From Anaeromyxobacter sp. Fw109-5 (GTDB taxonomy: Bacteria; Myxococcota; Myxococcia; Myxococcales; Anaeromyxobacteraceae): DNA of 64,000 nucleotides. A program made the translations under genes and the position numbers. Positions within the stretch are counted from its first letter, which is position 1. The number at the start of each line of letters is the position of its first letter. The notes under the pieces were generated by a model. The model was not told the origin of the DNA. It saw nothing but the letters and a program-made list of their open reading frames with translations, and did not search any database. The stretch lies in assembly GCF_000017505.1 (NCBI RefSeq), contig NC_009675.1:992001-1056000 (forward strand), in the 5' to 3' direction. Below, piece by piece: positions 15,776-24,126 of the stretch.

Positions 15776-17133
15776 CCGCGCCCGCGCGGCGTCACGGGCG
15801 CCTCTTCTGGCGGATCTACCTGCACGGCCTGCTGCTCCTCTTCCTCGTCGCGCTCGCGACCGCCTCGGTCGGATGGGCGCTGCGGCAGGGGGGGAGCTTC
15901 CACGAGCGCGGCAGCGGCGCGGCGAGCTACGCCGCCTCCCGCGTGGCAGAGCTCTCCGGCGAGCCCGCGCGCCTCCGCGACGAGCTCGCCCGCTGGCGCG
16001 AGTCGTTCGGGCTCGACGCGTCGGTGTACGGTCCGGACGGCGCGCTGCGCGCGACCAGCGTCGAGCCGCCGCTCGATCCGGGGCTCGCCGAGTCCCCCCC
16101 GCGCGACCGCCCGGTCCGCCTGCGGCGGCACGGGTTCGGCCGCGCGGTCCCGCTCGCGGACGGCGGCCTGCTCCTCATCGCGGGCGGGCCGCGCGAGCCG
16201 GATCCGCTCCGGGGCCTCGCGTTCATCGGCGCCGTCCTCGCCGCGCTCGCGCTCGGCTCGATCCCGCTCGCGCGCTCGATCGCGGCGCCCATCGAGCGGC
16301 TCACCGTGGCGGCGCGCGCGCTCGGCTCGGGCGACCTCTCGGCGCGCGCAGGGGTGAAGGGGCGCGGGGAGGTCGGCGAGCTCGGCAGGGCCTTCGACGA
16401 GATGGCCGAGCGCCTGGAGCGGCTCGTGCGCGGAGAGCAGGAGCTGCTCGCGAACGTGTCGCACGAGCTGCGCACGCCGCTCGCTCGCATCCGCGTGGCC
16501 CTCGAGCTCGCGGCGGAGGGCGACGTCGACCGGGCGCGTCGCTTCCTCGCCGAGATCGGGACCGACCTCGACGAGCTCGACCGGCTGGTCGAGGACGTCC
16601 TCGCCGCCGCGCGGCTCGACCTCGCCGCGGGAGGAGGCCCCGCCTGGCCCGTGACGCGGGCGCGCGTGGACCTCGACGTGGTGCTGGCGGAGGCGGCGGC
16701 ACGGTTCCGCGAGGCGCACCCGGCCCGCACGCTCGACCTCCTCCTCCCGGAGTCGCTCCCCGCCGTCGACGGCGACGCCGCGCTCCTCCGCCGCCTCGTC
16801 GCGAACCTGCTCGACAACGCCGCCAAGTACTCCGAGCCGCCCGCGCCGGTCGCGCTCGCCGCCGGCGCCCGCGATGGAGGGATCGAGCTCGAGGTCCGCG
16901 ATCAGGGGATCGGGATCGACCCCGACGACCTGTCGCGGGTGTTCACGCCCTTCTTCCGCACCGATCGCAGCCGCGCGCGGGGGACGGGTGGCGTCGGCAT
17001 GGGGCTCGCCCTCGCGCGGCGCATCGCCGAGGCGCACGGGGGAACCATCACGGTCGAGAGCACGCCCGGGCGCGGGACGACGTTCCGGGTGGTGCTCCCC
17101 GCGAGCGGCGTCAGCGGGGCGCCGCACGACTGA
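15772..17133 (+). CDS. Sensor histidine kinase with HAMP domain
   Basis: A 453-residue membrane kinase: first membrane helix at about 13-35 (IYLHGLLLLFLVALATASVG), a periplasmic sensor of about 105 residues, second helix at about 148-168, HAMP at about 170-222, phospho-acceptor His231 in ELLANVSHELRTPLARIR, and a HATPase domain with N box RLVANLLDNAAKYSE, G1 DQGIGI and G2 GVGMGLALARRI. GTG start at 15772 overlaps the response-regulator stop (GTGA). It phosphorylates the upstream OmpR-class regulator in response to an envelope signal that the sequence does not reveal. Confidence 0.92.
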   Translation: MTAPARRHGRLFWRIYLHGLLLLFLVALATASVGWALRQGGSFHERGSGAASYAASRVAELSGEPARLRDELARWRESFGLDASVYGPDGALRATSVEPPLDPGLAESPPRDRPVRLRRHGFGRAVPLADGGLLLIAGGPREPDPLRGLAFIGAVLAALALGSIPLARSIAAPIERLTVAARALGSGDLSARAGVKGRGEVGELGRAFDEMAERLERLVRGEQELLANVSHELRTPLARIRVALELAAEGDVDRARRFLAEIGTDLDELDRLVEDVLAAARLDLAAGGGPAWPVTRARVDLDVVLAEAAARFREAHPARTLDLLLPESLPAVDGDAALLRRLVANLLDNAAKYSEPPAPVALAAGARDGGIELEVRDQGIGIDPDDLSRVFTPFFRTDRSRARGTGGVGMGLALARRIAEAHGGTITVESTPGRGTTFRVVLPASGVSGAPHD

Positions 17134-17185
17134 CGGCGGCGCCGCGCCACGCGCCACCGTCACGGCATCATCCGACCCCGGCCGC

Positions 17186-17392
17186 TCACATCGTCTCCGC
17201 CGCGCGCTCGCGCTCCGCCCCCGCGAGCTGCGACAGCGGCCCGACCACGCCGAGCGCCACCCAGCTCCAGAGCGACAGCCACACGGCCAGGACGAGCGCG
17301 CCGCCCAGGAGATCGCGGACGAGCCGCCAGCGGGCGCGCCAGGTCTCCTGCGGCAAGGAGGGGGAGAGGGTCAGCTTCACGGGACGGGCCAT
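17186..17392 (-). CDS. Small single-pass membrane protein
   Basis: A 68-residue protein (MARPVKLTLSPSLPQE) with a Trp-rich amphipathic part (WRARWRLVRD) and one hydrophobic segment at about 27-53 (LLGGALVLAVWLSLWSWVALGVV). The ATG at 17392 has GGAGG five bases upstream; the ATG at 17404 is too close to the operator and lacks such a site. It is divergent from the CGNR regulator, and their shared promoter region has inverted repeats, so it is probably the regulated target. Function not known. Confidence 0.65.
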   Translation of the reverse strand: MARPVKLTLSPSLPQETWRARWRLVRDLLGGALVLAVWLSLWSWVALGVVGPLSQLAGAERERAAETM

Positions 17393-17401
17393 GACATCCT
17401 C

Positions 17402-17485
17402 CATCTAACCGGCATGATGCCGTGAGATGGTTAGATGTTGGTGGCGCTCGCCTAACCTGTCAAGTCGCATTAAGATGGTTACATG
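17402..17485. promoter_or_regulatory. Divergent operator region with CATCTAACC/GGTTAGATG repeats
   Basis: CATCTAACC (17402-17410) and GGTTAGATG (17429-17437) form a 9-bp inverted repeat. Related half-sites follow at 17451-17458 (CCTAACCT) and 17473-17484 (AGATGGTTACAT), the last touching the ATG of the regulator gene. The sites lie between a small membrane-protein gene and a CGNR regulator gene, which is the expected layout for autoregulation. Assignment of the binding protein is inference. Confidence 0.65.
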
Positions 17486-18127
17486 AAGCCCGCCGCTCAC
17501 GCTGCGCCCCACCCCTTCGACCTCTCGGGCGGCAGGCTCTGCCTCGACTTCGCGAACACGGTGGGCGGCATGCGCGGCGTGCAGCCGAAGGAGCGTCTCG
17601 ACGGTTACGCGGGGCTCGTCGACTTCGCGCTCCAGGCGGGAGCGGTGGACGAGCCGCTCGCCCGGCGGCTCGCCGCGGAGGCCCGGCGCCGGCCGCGCGA
17701 GGCCGAGGCCGCCTTCCGGGAGGCGCTCGCGCTCCGCGAGGCGCTCTACCGGATCTTCGTGGCGCGCGCGAACGGCGGCGAGCCGGCTCCGGACGACGTG
17801 GAGCTCCTCTCGGGCGCGCTCTCGCGCGCTCTCTCGCACCGGGCGATCGCCCGCCGGGGGGAGGGCTTCGCGCTCTCGTGGGAGGACGGCGCGGCGCTCG
17901 ACGCGCCCCTCTGGCCCATCGTCCAGTCGGCCGCCGAGCTCCTCACCTCGGGCGCGGAGCTCGACCGGGTGCGGGTGTGCGGCCTCTACGAGAGCCAGGA
18001 GTGCAGCTGGCTGTTCCTCGATCAGACCCGGGCGCGGACGCGCCGCTGGTGCTCGATGGAGGACTGCGGCAACCGGGCGAAGGCGCGGCGGCACCACGCG
18101 CGCGCGAAGGGAGTGAAGGACGGGTGA
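17483..18127 (+). CDS. ABATE/CGNR zinc-finger regulator
   Basis: A 214-residue protein. The N-terminal part contains GRLCLDFANTVGGM, the sign of the ABATE (stress-response-type) domain, with a helical middle. The C-terminus holds a CGNR zinc finger: VCGLYESQECSWLFLD followed by RRWCSMEDCGNRAKARRHH, in which the Cys pairs bind zinc and the basic stretch is presumed to bind DNA. Members are transcription regulators, often divergent from the genes they control. The inverted repeats just upstream fit that. Confidence 0.85.
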   Translation: MKPAAHAAPHPFDLSGGRLCLDFANTVGGMRGVQPKERLDGYAGLVDFALQAGAVDEPLARRLAAEARRRPREAEAAFREALALREALYRIFVARANGGEPAPDDVELLSGALSRALSHRAIARRGEGFALSWEDGAALDAPLWPIVQSAAELLTSGAELDRVRVCGLYESQECSWLFLDQTRARTRRWCSMEDCGNRAKARRHHARAKGVKDG

Positions 18128-18154
18128 GCGCCCCGGCCGTGATAGAGCAGTGTC

Positions 18155-18868
18155 ATGGCCGACGTCCGCAGCCCAGACCCCAGCCGCCGCAGCGAACGGT
18201 CGCGGCAGGCCATCCTCGCGGCCGCCGCGGAGCTCGTCGGCGAGCTCGGCTACGCGAAGCTGACCATCGAGGCGGTGGCGGCTCGGGCGGGCGTCGGGAA
18301 GCAGACCATCTACCGGTGGTGGCCCTCCAAGGGCGCGGTCGTCCTGGACGCGTTCCTGGCGCTGACGGGAGGCGAGCCCGGGGCCGCGCTCCCCGACTCG
18401 GGCGACCTCGAGGCCGATCTGAAGACGGTGACGCGAGCCATCGTCGCCGAGCTCGAGGACCCTCGCTACGAGGTCGCGGCGCGCGCGCTGACGGTGGAAT
18501 CGCAGGCGGACCCGGAGGTGGGGAGGCAGTTCGTAGAGGCGATGCTGCGGCCCTCCCTCCAGGCCACGCAGGAGCGGCTGAGGAGCGCCCAGAGGTCGGG
18601 ACAGCTCGCGGCCGGCGTCGATCTCGAGGTCGGGGTGGAGCTGCTCTTCGCGCCTCTCTACTACCGCTGGCTGCTGCGCTACGCGCCGCTCTCCCAGGCG
18701 CACGCGGACAGGGTGGTGGACCTCGCGCTGGCGGGCCTGAGGACGCCTCCGCCTGCCAGCCGAAGGAAGCGGGGGGAGGGACGCCGGAGGCTCGAGGCCC
18801 GGGCCCGGAGCGCGGCGGCTCCCGGCCGGCCTCAGGCGGGCCACTCGAACCGCTCGTCCCGCCGGTAA
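18155..18868 (+). CDS. TetR-family transcriptional regulator
   Basis: A 237-residue regulator with an N-terminal helix-turn-helix at about 15-62 (RQAILAAAAELVGELGYAKL, AVAARAGVGKQTIYRWWPSK) and a TetR C-terminal ligand domain (VGRQFVEAMLRPSLQATQER ... ELLFAPLYYRWLLRYAPLS). The extra basic tail (SRRKRGEGRRRLEARARS) is low-complexity and overlaps the convergent dehydrogenase gene by 37 bases, suggesting a lost stop codon. The palindromes in front of that dehydrogenase are natural operator candidates. Confidence 0.9.
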   Translation: MADVRSPDPSRRSERSRQAILAAAAELVGELGYAKLTIEAVAARAGVGKQTIYRWWPSKGAVVLDAFLALTGGEPGAALPDSGDLEADLKTVTRAIVAELEDPRYEVAARALTVESQADPEVGRQFVEAMLRPSLQATQERLRSAQRSGQLAAGVDLEVGVELLFAPLYYRWLLRYAPLSQAHADRVVDLALAGLRTPPPASRRKRGEGRRRLEARARSAAAPGRPQAGHSNRSSRR

Positions 18869-19683
18869 TCGTCCCGCCGGCGCTCGAGCGCCGCGCGGAC
18901 GTGCCCCGGCGCGTCCTCCCCGATGAGCAGGCGCAGCGGGCCGTCCGCGCGATCCACGTGCGCGAGCAGCGCCCGCGCCGCGCTGGCGGGATCCGCGGAG
19001 GTGTCTGCCGCCTGCTGGCTCATGTCCCACGGCACCCTGGGGCTCCCGAACAGCGAGGCGCGCAGCGGATCGTACGCGGGCGCCGGGGTGGCGAAGCGCA
19101 TGCTCGCCCACGCCCAGTCCGTCGCGAACCCGCCGAGCTCCGCGATCGTGACGCGGATGCCGAACGGGGCCACCTCGGCGGCGAGGGCCTCGCTGAACCC
19201 CTCCAGCGCCCACTTGCCCGCGTTGTAGAGGCCGAACGTCGCCATCGAGCCGACGCCGCCCACGCTCGAGATCTGGACGATGTGTCCGGAGCCTCGTCCG
19301 CGCAGGTGCGGGAGGACCGCCTGCGTGACCCACAGCGCGCCGAAGAGGTTGGTGTCGAGCTGCGCTCGGGCCTCCGCCTCGCCGATCTCCTCGGTCGCGC
19401 CGACCAGCCCGTACCCGGCGTTGTTCACCACGACGTCGAGGTGTCCGAACGCCTGGACCGCGCGCGCGACGGCCGCGAAGACCGCCGCGCGGTCGGTCAC
19501 GTCCAGGGGGAGCACGAGGGCGCGCTCCGCGTGTGGACCGGCGAGGTCGGCGAGCGCCTCGGCGCGGCGGGCGGTGGCGACGACGGCGTCGCCGGCCTCG
19601 AGCGCGGCGGCCGCGAAGGCGCGGCCGAGCCCGCGGGCGGCGCCCGTGACGAACCAGACGCGGGGGGGAGAGGGTCTCGCCAT
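18832..19683 (-). CDS. Short-chain dehydrogenase/reductase
   Basis: A 283-residue classical SDR: nucleotide motif VTGAARGLG (about 12-20), NNAGYG, and the catalytic Ser-Tyr-Lys with IVQISSVGG and YNAGK. It should use NAD(P)H to oxidise or reduce a small alcohol or ketone; substrate unknown. The start at 19683 (MARPSPPRVWFVTG) places the Rossmann motif at the usual distance; longer frames to 19773 run into the operator palindromes and are rejected. It is convergent with the TetR gene. Confidence 0.9.
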   Translation of the reverse strand: MARPSPPRVWFVTGAARGLGRAFAAAALEAGDAVVATARRAEALADLAGPHAERALVLPLDVTDRAAVFAAVARAVQAFGHLDVVVNNAGYGLVGATEEIGEAEARAQLDTNLFGALWVTQAVLPHLRGRGSGHIVQISSVGGVGSMATFGLYNAGKWALEGFSEALAAEVAPFGIRVTIAELGGFATDWAWASMRFATPAPAYDPLRASLFGSPRVPWDMSQQAADTSADPASAARALLAHVDRADGPLRLLIGEDAPGHVRAALERRRDDYRRDERFEWPA

Positions 19684-19720
19684 GTGGGCTCCCGGGAGCG
19701 CTCGCTCGCTCGCGGGCGTC

Positions 19721-19785
19721 GCGAGACGGCGCGTCTCGCGAAGGACCATGCGCCCTCCCCGGCGCGGAGTCAAGACGGTACGTCT
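19721..19785. promoter_or_regulatory. Two GAGACG-N3-CGTCTC palindromic operators
   Basis: GCGAGACGGCGCGTCTCGC (19721-19739) and AGACGGTACGTCT (19773-19785) are palindromes with the same AGACG/CGTCT arms and 3-base centres, upstream of the dehydrogenase start. TetR regulators commonly bind such sites; the TetR gene at 18155 is the nearest candidate. Confidence 0.7.
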
Positions 19786-19800
19786 CGTCTCGGGAGGCGG

Positions 19801-20262
19801 CTAGAAGGTCTCCCCGCAGCCCGGGCAGCGCACCTTGCGCAGCAGGAGATCGCCGCGGCTCGACGCCGCGCCGCAGCTCGGGCACACGAGCCCGAACCAC
19901 TCCTTGGCGCTGCGGCGGCCGAAGGCGAGGCTCACGGCGAGCATCGGACCCGCGAAGCCGAGCACGAGCGCGGCGACCTCGACGCCGCGCAGCCGGGAGG
20001 CGTTCGACAGGACCCCGGCGAGCGCCACGGCGAACACGAAGAAGCCGAGGAACCGGCCCCACAGCCAGGCGATGCGCCGCCGCGTCAGGATGCCGGCGAG
20101 GAGCAGGCCGAACAGGGCGGCGTACAGCCCGAGCTGGGCGGCCTGCGCCCAGGGCCGCTCCGGGCCGCGCACGACCAGGATCACCCCGACGCCGAGGAGC
20201 GCGACGACGAGCGAGACCGCCACCGCCGCGAGCCGGACGCTCCAGGGCATCGGGGGCCTCAT
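19801..20262 (-). CDS. Membrane protein with C-terminal zinc ribbon
   Basis: A 153-residue protein with about four hydrophobic segments (LAAVAVSLVVALLGVGVILVV, LGLYAALFGLLLAGIL, FLGFFVFAVALAGVLS, VAALVLGFAGPMLAVSLAFG) and a C-terminal CPSCG ... RCPGCGETF pair of CxxC motifs that would bind zinc. Function unknown. It is 17 bases downstream of the P5C dehydrogenase gene on the same strand and probably cotranscribed; a direct metabolic link is not evident. Confidence 0.7.
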   Translation of the reverse strand: MRPPMPWSVRLAAVAVSLVVALLGVGVILVVRGPERPWAQAAQLGLYAALFGLLLAGILTRRRIAWLWGRFLGFFVFAVALAGVLSNASRLRGVEVAALVLGFAGPMLAVSLAFGRRSAKEWFGLVCPSCGAASSRGDLLLRKVRCPGCGETF

Positions 20263-20279
20263 CGCGCCCGCGCCCCCGC

Positions 20280-21911
20280 TCACTTCTCCCGCATGTACGG
20301 GTACTCGAAGCGGGTGGGCGGGTCGAAGGTCTCCTTGAGCGTCCGCAGCGAGGTCCAGCGCATCAGGTTCGCCAGGGAGCCCGCCTTGTCGTTCGTGCCG
20401 GACGCGCGCGCGCCGCCGAAGGGCTGCTGCCCGACCACCGCGCCGGTGGGCTTGTCGTTCACGTAGAAGTTGCCCGCCGCGTCCACGAGCCGGCGGGTCA
20501 TGTCCGCGACCGCCTCGCGGTCGCGCGCGAACACCGCGCCGGTGAGGGCGTACGGGGACGTCGAGCCGCACAGCTCGAGCGCCTCGTCGAGGCGGATGTC
20601 GGCGTAGACGTAGATCGTCAGCACCGGGCCGAAGATCTCCTCCTCCATGAGCTGGAAGCGCGGGTTCACCGTCTCGATGACCGTCGGCTCGATGAAGAGG
20701 CCCTTCGAGTCGTCGCAGCGGCCGCCGAAGAGGAGCTTCGCCTGCGAGGAGGCGCGGGCGATGTCGATGTACTTCTTGATCCGGTCGAACGCGGGCTGGT
20801 CGATGACGGCGCCCATGAACGTCGTGAAGTCCTCCACCTCGCCCATCCTGATCTCGGCGGTCATGCCGAGGAGCCGCTCGCGCAGCTGCGGCCAGAGGCT
20901 CTCGGGGACGTACGCGCGCGACGCGGCGGAGCACTTCTGGCCCTGGTACTCGAAGGCCCCGCGGACGAGCGCCACGGCGGCGGCGTCCACGTCCGCCGAG
21001 GGGTGCACGAACACGAAGTCCTTGCCGCCCGTCTCGCCGACGATGCGCGGGTAGCCGCGGTAGCGCTCGAGGTTCTCGGCGATCGCGCGCCACATGCCGT
21101 GGAAGACGCCGGTCGAGCCGGTGAAGTGGAGGCCGGCGAGGTCCGGGCTGGCGATGGCGGGATCGCCGACGGCGCGGCCGGAGCCCGGGACGAAGTTGAT
21201 GACGCCGGGCGGGAGGCCGGCCGCCTCGAGGAGCTTCAGGACGTGCCAGCCGGAGTAGACCGCCGAGGAGGCCGGCTTCCAGACCACGGTGTTCCCCATG
21301 AGCGCGGGCGCCGTGGGCAGGTTCGCCGCGATGGAGGTGAAGTTGAAGGGCGTGACCGCGAAGACGAACCCCTCGAGCGGCCGGTACTCGAGGCGGTTCC
21401 ACTGCCCCGGCGCCGAGCGCGGCTGGTCGGCGAGGATCCGCTCCATGAAGTGGGGGTTCCAGCGCCAGAAGTCGACGATCTCGCACGCGGAGTCGATCTC
21501 GGCCTGGTGCGGCGTCTTCGACTGCCCGAGCATCGTGGCGGCGTTCAGCACCTGCCGCCACGGGCCAGCGAGCAGGTCCGCCGCCTTCAGGAAGATGGCG
21601 GCGCGGTCGTGCGGCTCCATCGCCGCCCAGGCCTTGCGCGCCTGCATCGCCGCCTCGATCGCCGCCTGCACCTCGGCCGGCCCCGCCTGGTGCCAGCGCG
21701 CGAGGCGCTGTCCGCGGCGATGAGGGACGCGCGCCTCCGCGATCCGGCCGGTGCGCACCTCGCGCCCGCCGATGACGAGCGGGATCTCGAGCTCGCGCCC
21801 GCCCAGCTCGGCGAGCTGCGCCTTCAGGGCGCCGCGCTCGGGCGTCCCGGGCGCGTAGGAGAGGACCGGCTCGTTGTGCGGATCGGGGATGCGGAACATG
21901 CCGTTCGCCAT
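20280..21911 (-). CDS. pruA: L-glutamate gamma-semialdehyde (1-pyrroline-5-carboxylate) dehydrogenase
   Basis: A 543-residue aldehyde dehydrogenase of the P5CDH class that oxidises glutamate semialdehyde to glutamate with NAD+, the second step of proline breakdown. The opening MANGMFRIPDPHNEPVLSYAPG is typical of stand-alone P5CDH (human ALDH4A1 type). Catalytic Glu lies in RIVGETGGKDFV and catalytic Cys in YQGQKCSAASRAY; the NAD-binding segment TGSTGVFHGMW is also visible. The ATG at 21911 has GGAGGAG... upstream. No proline dehydrogenase gene lies in the window. Confidence 0.92.
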   Translation of the reverse strand: MANGMFRIPDPHNEPVLSYAPGTPERGALKAQLAELGGRELEIPLVIGGREVRTGRIAEARVPHRRGQRLARWHQAGPAEVQAAIEAAMQARKAWAAMEPHDRAAIFLKAADLLAGPWRQVLNAATMLGQSKTPHQAEIDSACEIVDFWRWNPHFMERILADQPRSAPGQWNRLEYRPLEGFVFAVTPFNFTSIAANLPTAPALMGNTVVWKPASSAVYSGWHVLKLLEAAGLPPGVINFVPGSGRAVGDPAIASPDLAGLHFTGSTGVFHGMWRAIAENLERYRGYPRIVGETGGKDFVFVHPSADVDAAAVALVRGAFEYQGQKCSAASRAYVPESLWPQLRERLLGMTAEIRMGEVEDFTTFMGAVIDQPAFDRIKKYIDIARASSQAKLLFGGRCDDSKGLFIEPTVIETVNPRFQLMEEEIFGPVLTIYVYADIRLDEALELCGSTSPYALTGAVFARDREAVADMTRRLVDAAGNFYVNDKPTGAVVGQQPFGGARASGTNDKAGSLANLMRWTSLRTLKETFDPPTRFEYPYMREK

Positions 21912-22031
21912 GGGCTCCTCCGGGTGTCGGGGCGGGCGGAATGTAACGCAGAAGGGCCCGAGCCGCCTGCACGGCGGACGCCCGGCGAGGGGTGGGTCGC
22001 GCACGCGCGCGGGGCGCGTCGCGCACCTCCG

Positions 22032-22613
22032 TCAGCGGTCCGGGCACATCGCGTAGAGCGGCTGCGCGAGGGCGAGCGGCGCGTCCGCCGCGGGCCTGGG
22101 GCGCGCCGCGGGAGCGGCCCGGCCACCCGGATCCTGCCGGAGGGCGGGTCGGCCCCGCGGACCCCAGTGGAGCCCCACCGTGCTGCCGATGGTGACGCCG
22201 GCGAGCTGCACCGGGAGCACCAGCCAGAAGCGTGGCGCGGCGAGGTAGCCGACGCCGAGCGCCGCGGCGTGGCCGAGGCTCGACAGGAGGAAGGCCTTCC
22301 AGAAGCCGCCCGCGGCGGGGTTCACGCGCGCGAGCCGCGCCGCCAGCGTCGCCCCGAGCGGCGGCAGGACGAGCGCGGCGCCGGCGAGCACGAAGGCGGC
22401 GGTGCGGAAGTTTCCGGCGCTCGGCTCGAAGGCGTCGCTCGCGAACAGCTGGAGCGTCGCGTACCCGATCCCGAGCACGGCCGCGTCGCCCGCGAGGACG
22501 CCGAGCCCGGCGGCGGCGAGCTCCCGACCCTGGAACGGGCCTGGATCGAGCGGCTGCGGGGCGAGGACGGGGCTCGCGACGGCGAGCCGGAGGACGAGCG
22601 CGAGCGCGACCAT
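22032..22613 (-). CDS. Hypothetical multi-pass membrane protein
   Basis: A 193-residue protein from the ATG at 22613 (MVALALVLRLAVASPVLA, a signal-like start); an ATG at 22667 would add 18 residues. Three or four hydrophobic segments follow (LAAAGLGVLAGDAAVLGIGY, FVLAGAALVLPPLGATLAAR, LGHAAALGVGYLAA, VQLAGVTIGSTVGL) and a proline/alanine-rich tail. The pattern is that of small myxobacterial membrane proteins with no assigned role. No partner gene is apparent. Confidence 0.6.
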   Translation of the reverse strand: MVALALVLRLAVASPVLAPQPLDPGPFQGRELAAAGLGVLAGDAAVLGIGYATLQLFASDAFEPSAGNFRTAAFVLAGAALVLPPLGATLAARLARVNPAAGGFWKAFLLSSLGHAAALGVGYLAAPRFWLVLPVQLAGVTIGSTVGLHWGPRGRPALRQDPGGRAAPAARPRPAADAPLALAQPLYAMCPDR

Positions 22614-22752
22614 CGCTCGAACGATGGGGCGCCCGCGTGCTTCCGGATCGCCTGCGCGGGGAGGCAAGACGGGGCCGCCCCGCGAGGCCCACGCCCAGCA
22701 CCCAAGGTGTAAGGTCGCCGGCGGCCGGAGGCGCGGCCGGGCGCCCTGGACC

Positions 22753-24126
22753 TCAGCGCCCGCCCGCCTCCTCGTCTCCCCCGCCGAGCCCGTACTTGCG
22801 AAGCTTGTCGTGGAGCGTGACCCGCGAGACGCCGAGCCGGCGGGCCGCCTCGCTGCGGTTCCCTCCCGCCGCGCGGAGCGCCTCCACGACGAGACCGCGC
22901 TCGAACGCCTCGACGCGCTGCTTCAGCGACGGCGGCGCGCCCGCCTCGACGCGCTCGCCCGTCGCGGCGCCGCCCGGCAGCAGGGAGAGGTCGAGCCCCT
23001 CCGGCGGGGAGAGCGCCACGAGCCCCTCGACCGCGTTCTCGAGCTCGCGCACGTTGCCGGGCCACGCGTGCGCGGCCAGGCGATCCATGAGCGCGTCGGG
23101 CACGCTGAGGGAGGCGAGCCCGAACCGCTCCGCGAAGCGCTGGAGGAAGTGGCGCGCGAGGACCGGGATGTCCTCTGGGCGCTCCCGCAGCGGCGGGACG
23201 CGCAGCTGGACGACGTCGAGCCGGTAGTAGAGATCCTCGCGGAACCTCCCCGCCCGCACCAGCTCCGGGAGATCGCGGTGCGTGGCGGCGATCACGCGCA
23301 CGTCCACGTGCCGGACGCGCTCCTCGCCGACCGGCCGGACCTCGCCCTCCTGCAAGACCCGCAGGAGCTTTCCCTGCGCCGAGGGCGCGAGCTCCCCGAC
23401 CTCGTCGAGCAGGAGCGTGCCGCCGTCGGCCTCGCCGAACAGCCCGGGCCGCGCGCGCACCGCGCCGGTGAAGGCGCCCTTCGCGTGCCCGAAGAGCTCC
23501 GCCTCGGCGAGCTCCGGCGTGAGCGCGGCGCAGTTGAAGCGCACGAACGGGCGGTCCGCGCGCCGCGAGGCCCGCACGATCGCCTCCGCCACGCGCTCCT
23601 TGCCCGTGCCGCTCTCGCCGGTGACGAGCACCGTCACGTCGCGCGGCGCCACGCGCGCGACCAGGACGGCGAGCCGGCGCATCGCCTCGGAGGCGAACAC
23701 CATCGAGCGGGACAGCACCAGCTCGCTCTGGAGCCGCTCGTTGTCGTGGGCGAGCCGGACCGCCTCGAGCGCGCGGCGCACCACCGCGAGCAGCTCGTCG
23801 GTCTCGAAGGGCTTCTTGAAGTAGTCGTAGGCCCCGGCCTTCATCGCCTCGACCGCCTGCCGCTCAGAGCCGTGCGCCGTGACGAGCACGACCCGCGGCG
23901 CGCCGGGGCGCCCCACGAGGCGGCGCAGGAGCTCCATGCCGTCGACGCCCGGCATCCGCAGGTCCGTCACGACGAGCTCGGCGGGCGAGGCCGCGAGGCG
24001 CGCCAGCGCGGCGGCGCCGTCCGCCGCCTCGTCCACCGCCAGCCCCTCGCTCTCGAGGATCTCGCGCAGCGTGTAGCGGACGCCGGGGTCGTCGTCGACG
24101 ACGAGGACGCGCGCGAGCGGGCTCAT
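22753..24126 (-). CDS. NtrC-family sigma-54-dependent response regulator
   Basis: A 457-residue activator: receiver at 1-120 with Asp55 in LVVTDLRMPGVDG and Lys in YFKKPFETDE; AAA+ domain at about 140-370 with Walker A GESGTGKE (170-177), the sigma-54 contact loop GAFTGA (217-222) and DGGTLLLDEVGEL; a Fis-type helix-turn-helix near the end (GGNRSEAARRLGVSRVTLHDKL). It activates sigma-54 promoters when phosphorylated. Start at 24126 overlaps the kinase stop by four bases. Targets are not shown by the sequence. Confidence 0.95.
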   Translation of the reverse strand: MSPLARVLVVDDDPGVRYTLREILESEGLAVDEAADGAAALARLAASPAELVVTDLRMPGVDGMELLRRLVGRPGAPRVVLVTAHGSERQAVEAMKAGAYDYFKKPFETDELLAVVRRALEAVRLAHDNERLQSELVLSRSMVFASEAMRRLAVLVARVAPRDVTVLVTGESGTGKERVAEAIVRASRRADRPFVRFNCAALTPELAEAELFGHAKGAFTGAVRARPGLFGEADGGTLLLDEVGELAPSAQGKLLRVLQEGEVRPVGEERVRHVDVRVIAATHRDLPELVRAGRFREDLYYRLDVVQLRVPPLRERPEDIPVLARHFLQRFAERFGLASLSVPDALMDRLAAHAWPGNVRELENAVEGLVALSPPEGLDLSLLPGGAATGERVEAGAPPSLKQRVEAFERGLVVEALRAAGGNRSEAARRLGVSRVTLHDKLRKYGLGGGDEEAGGR

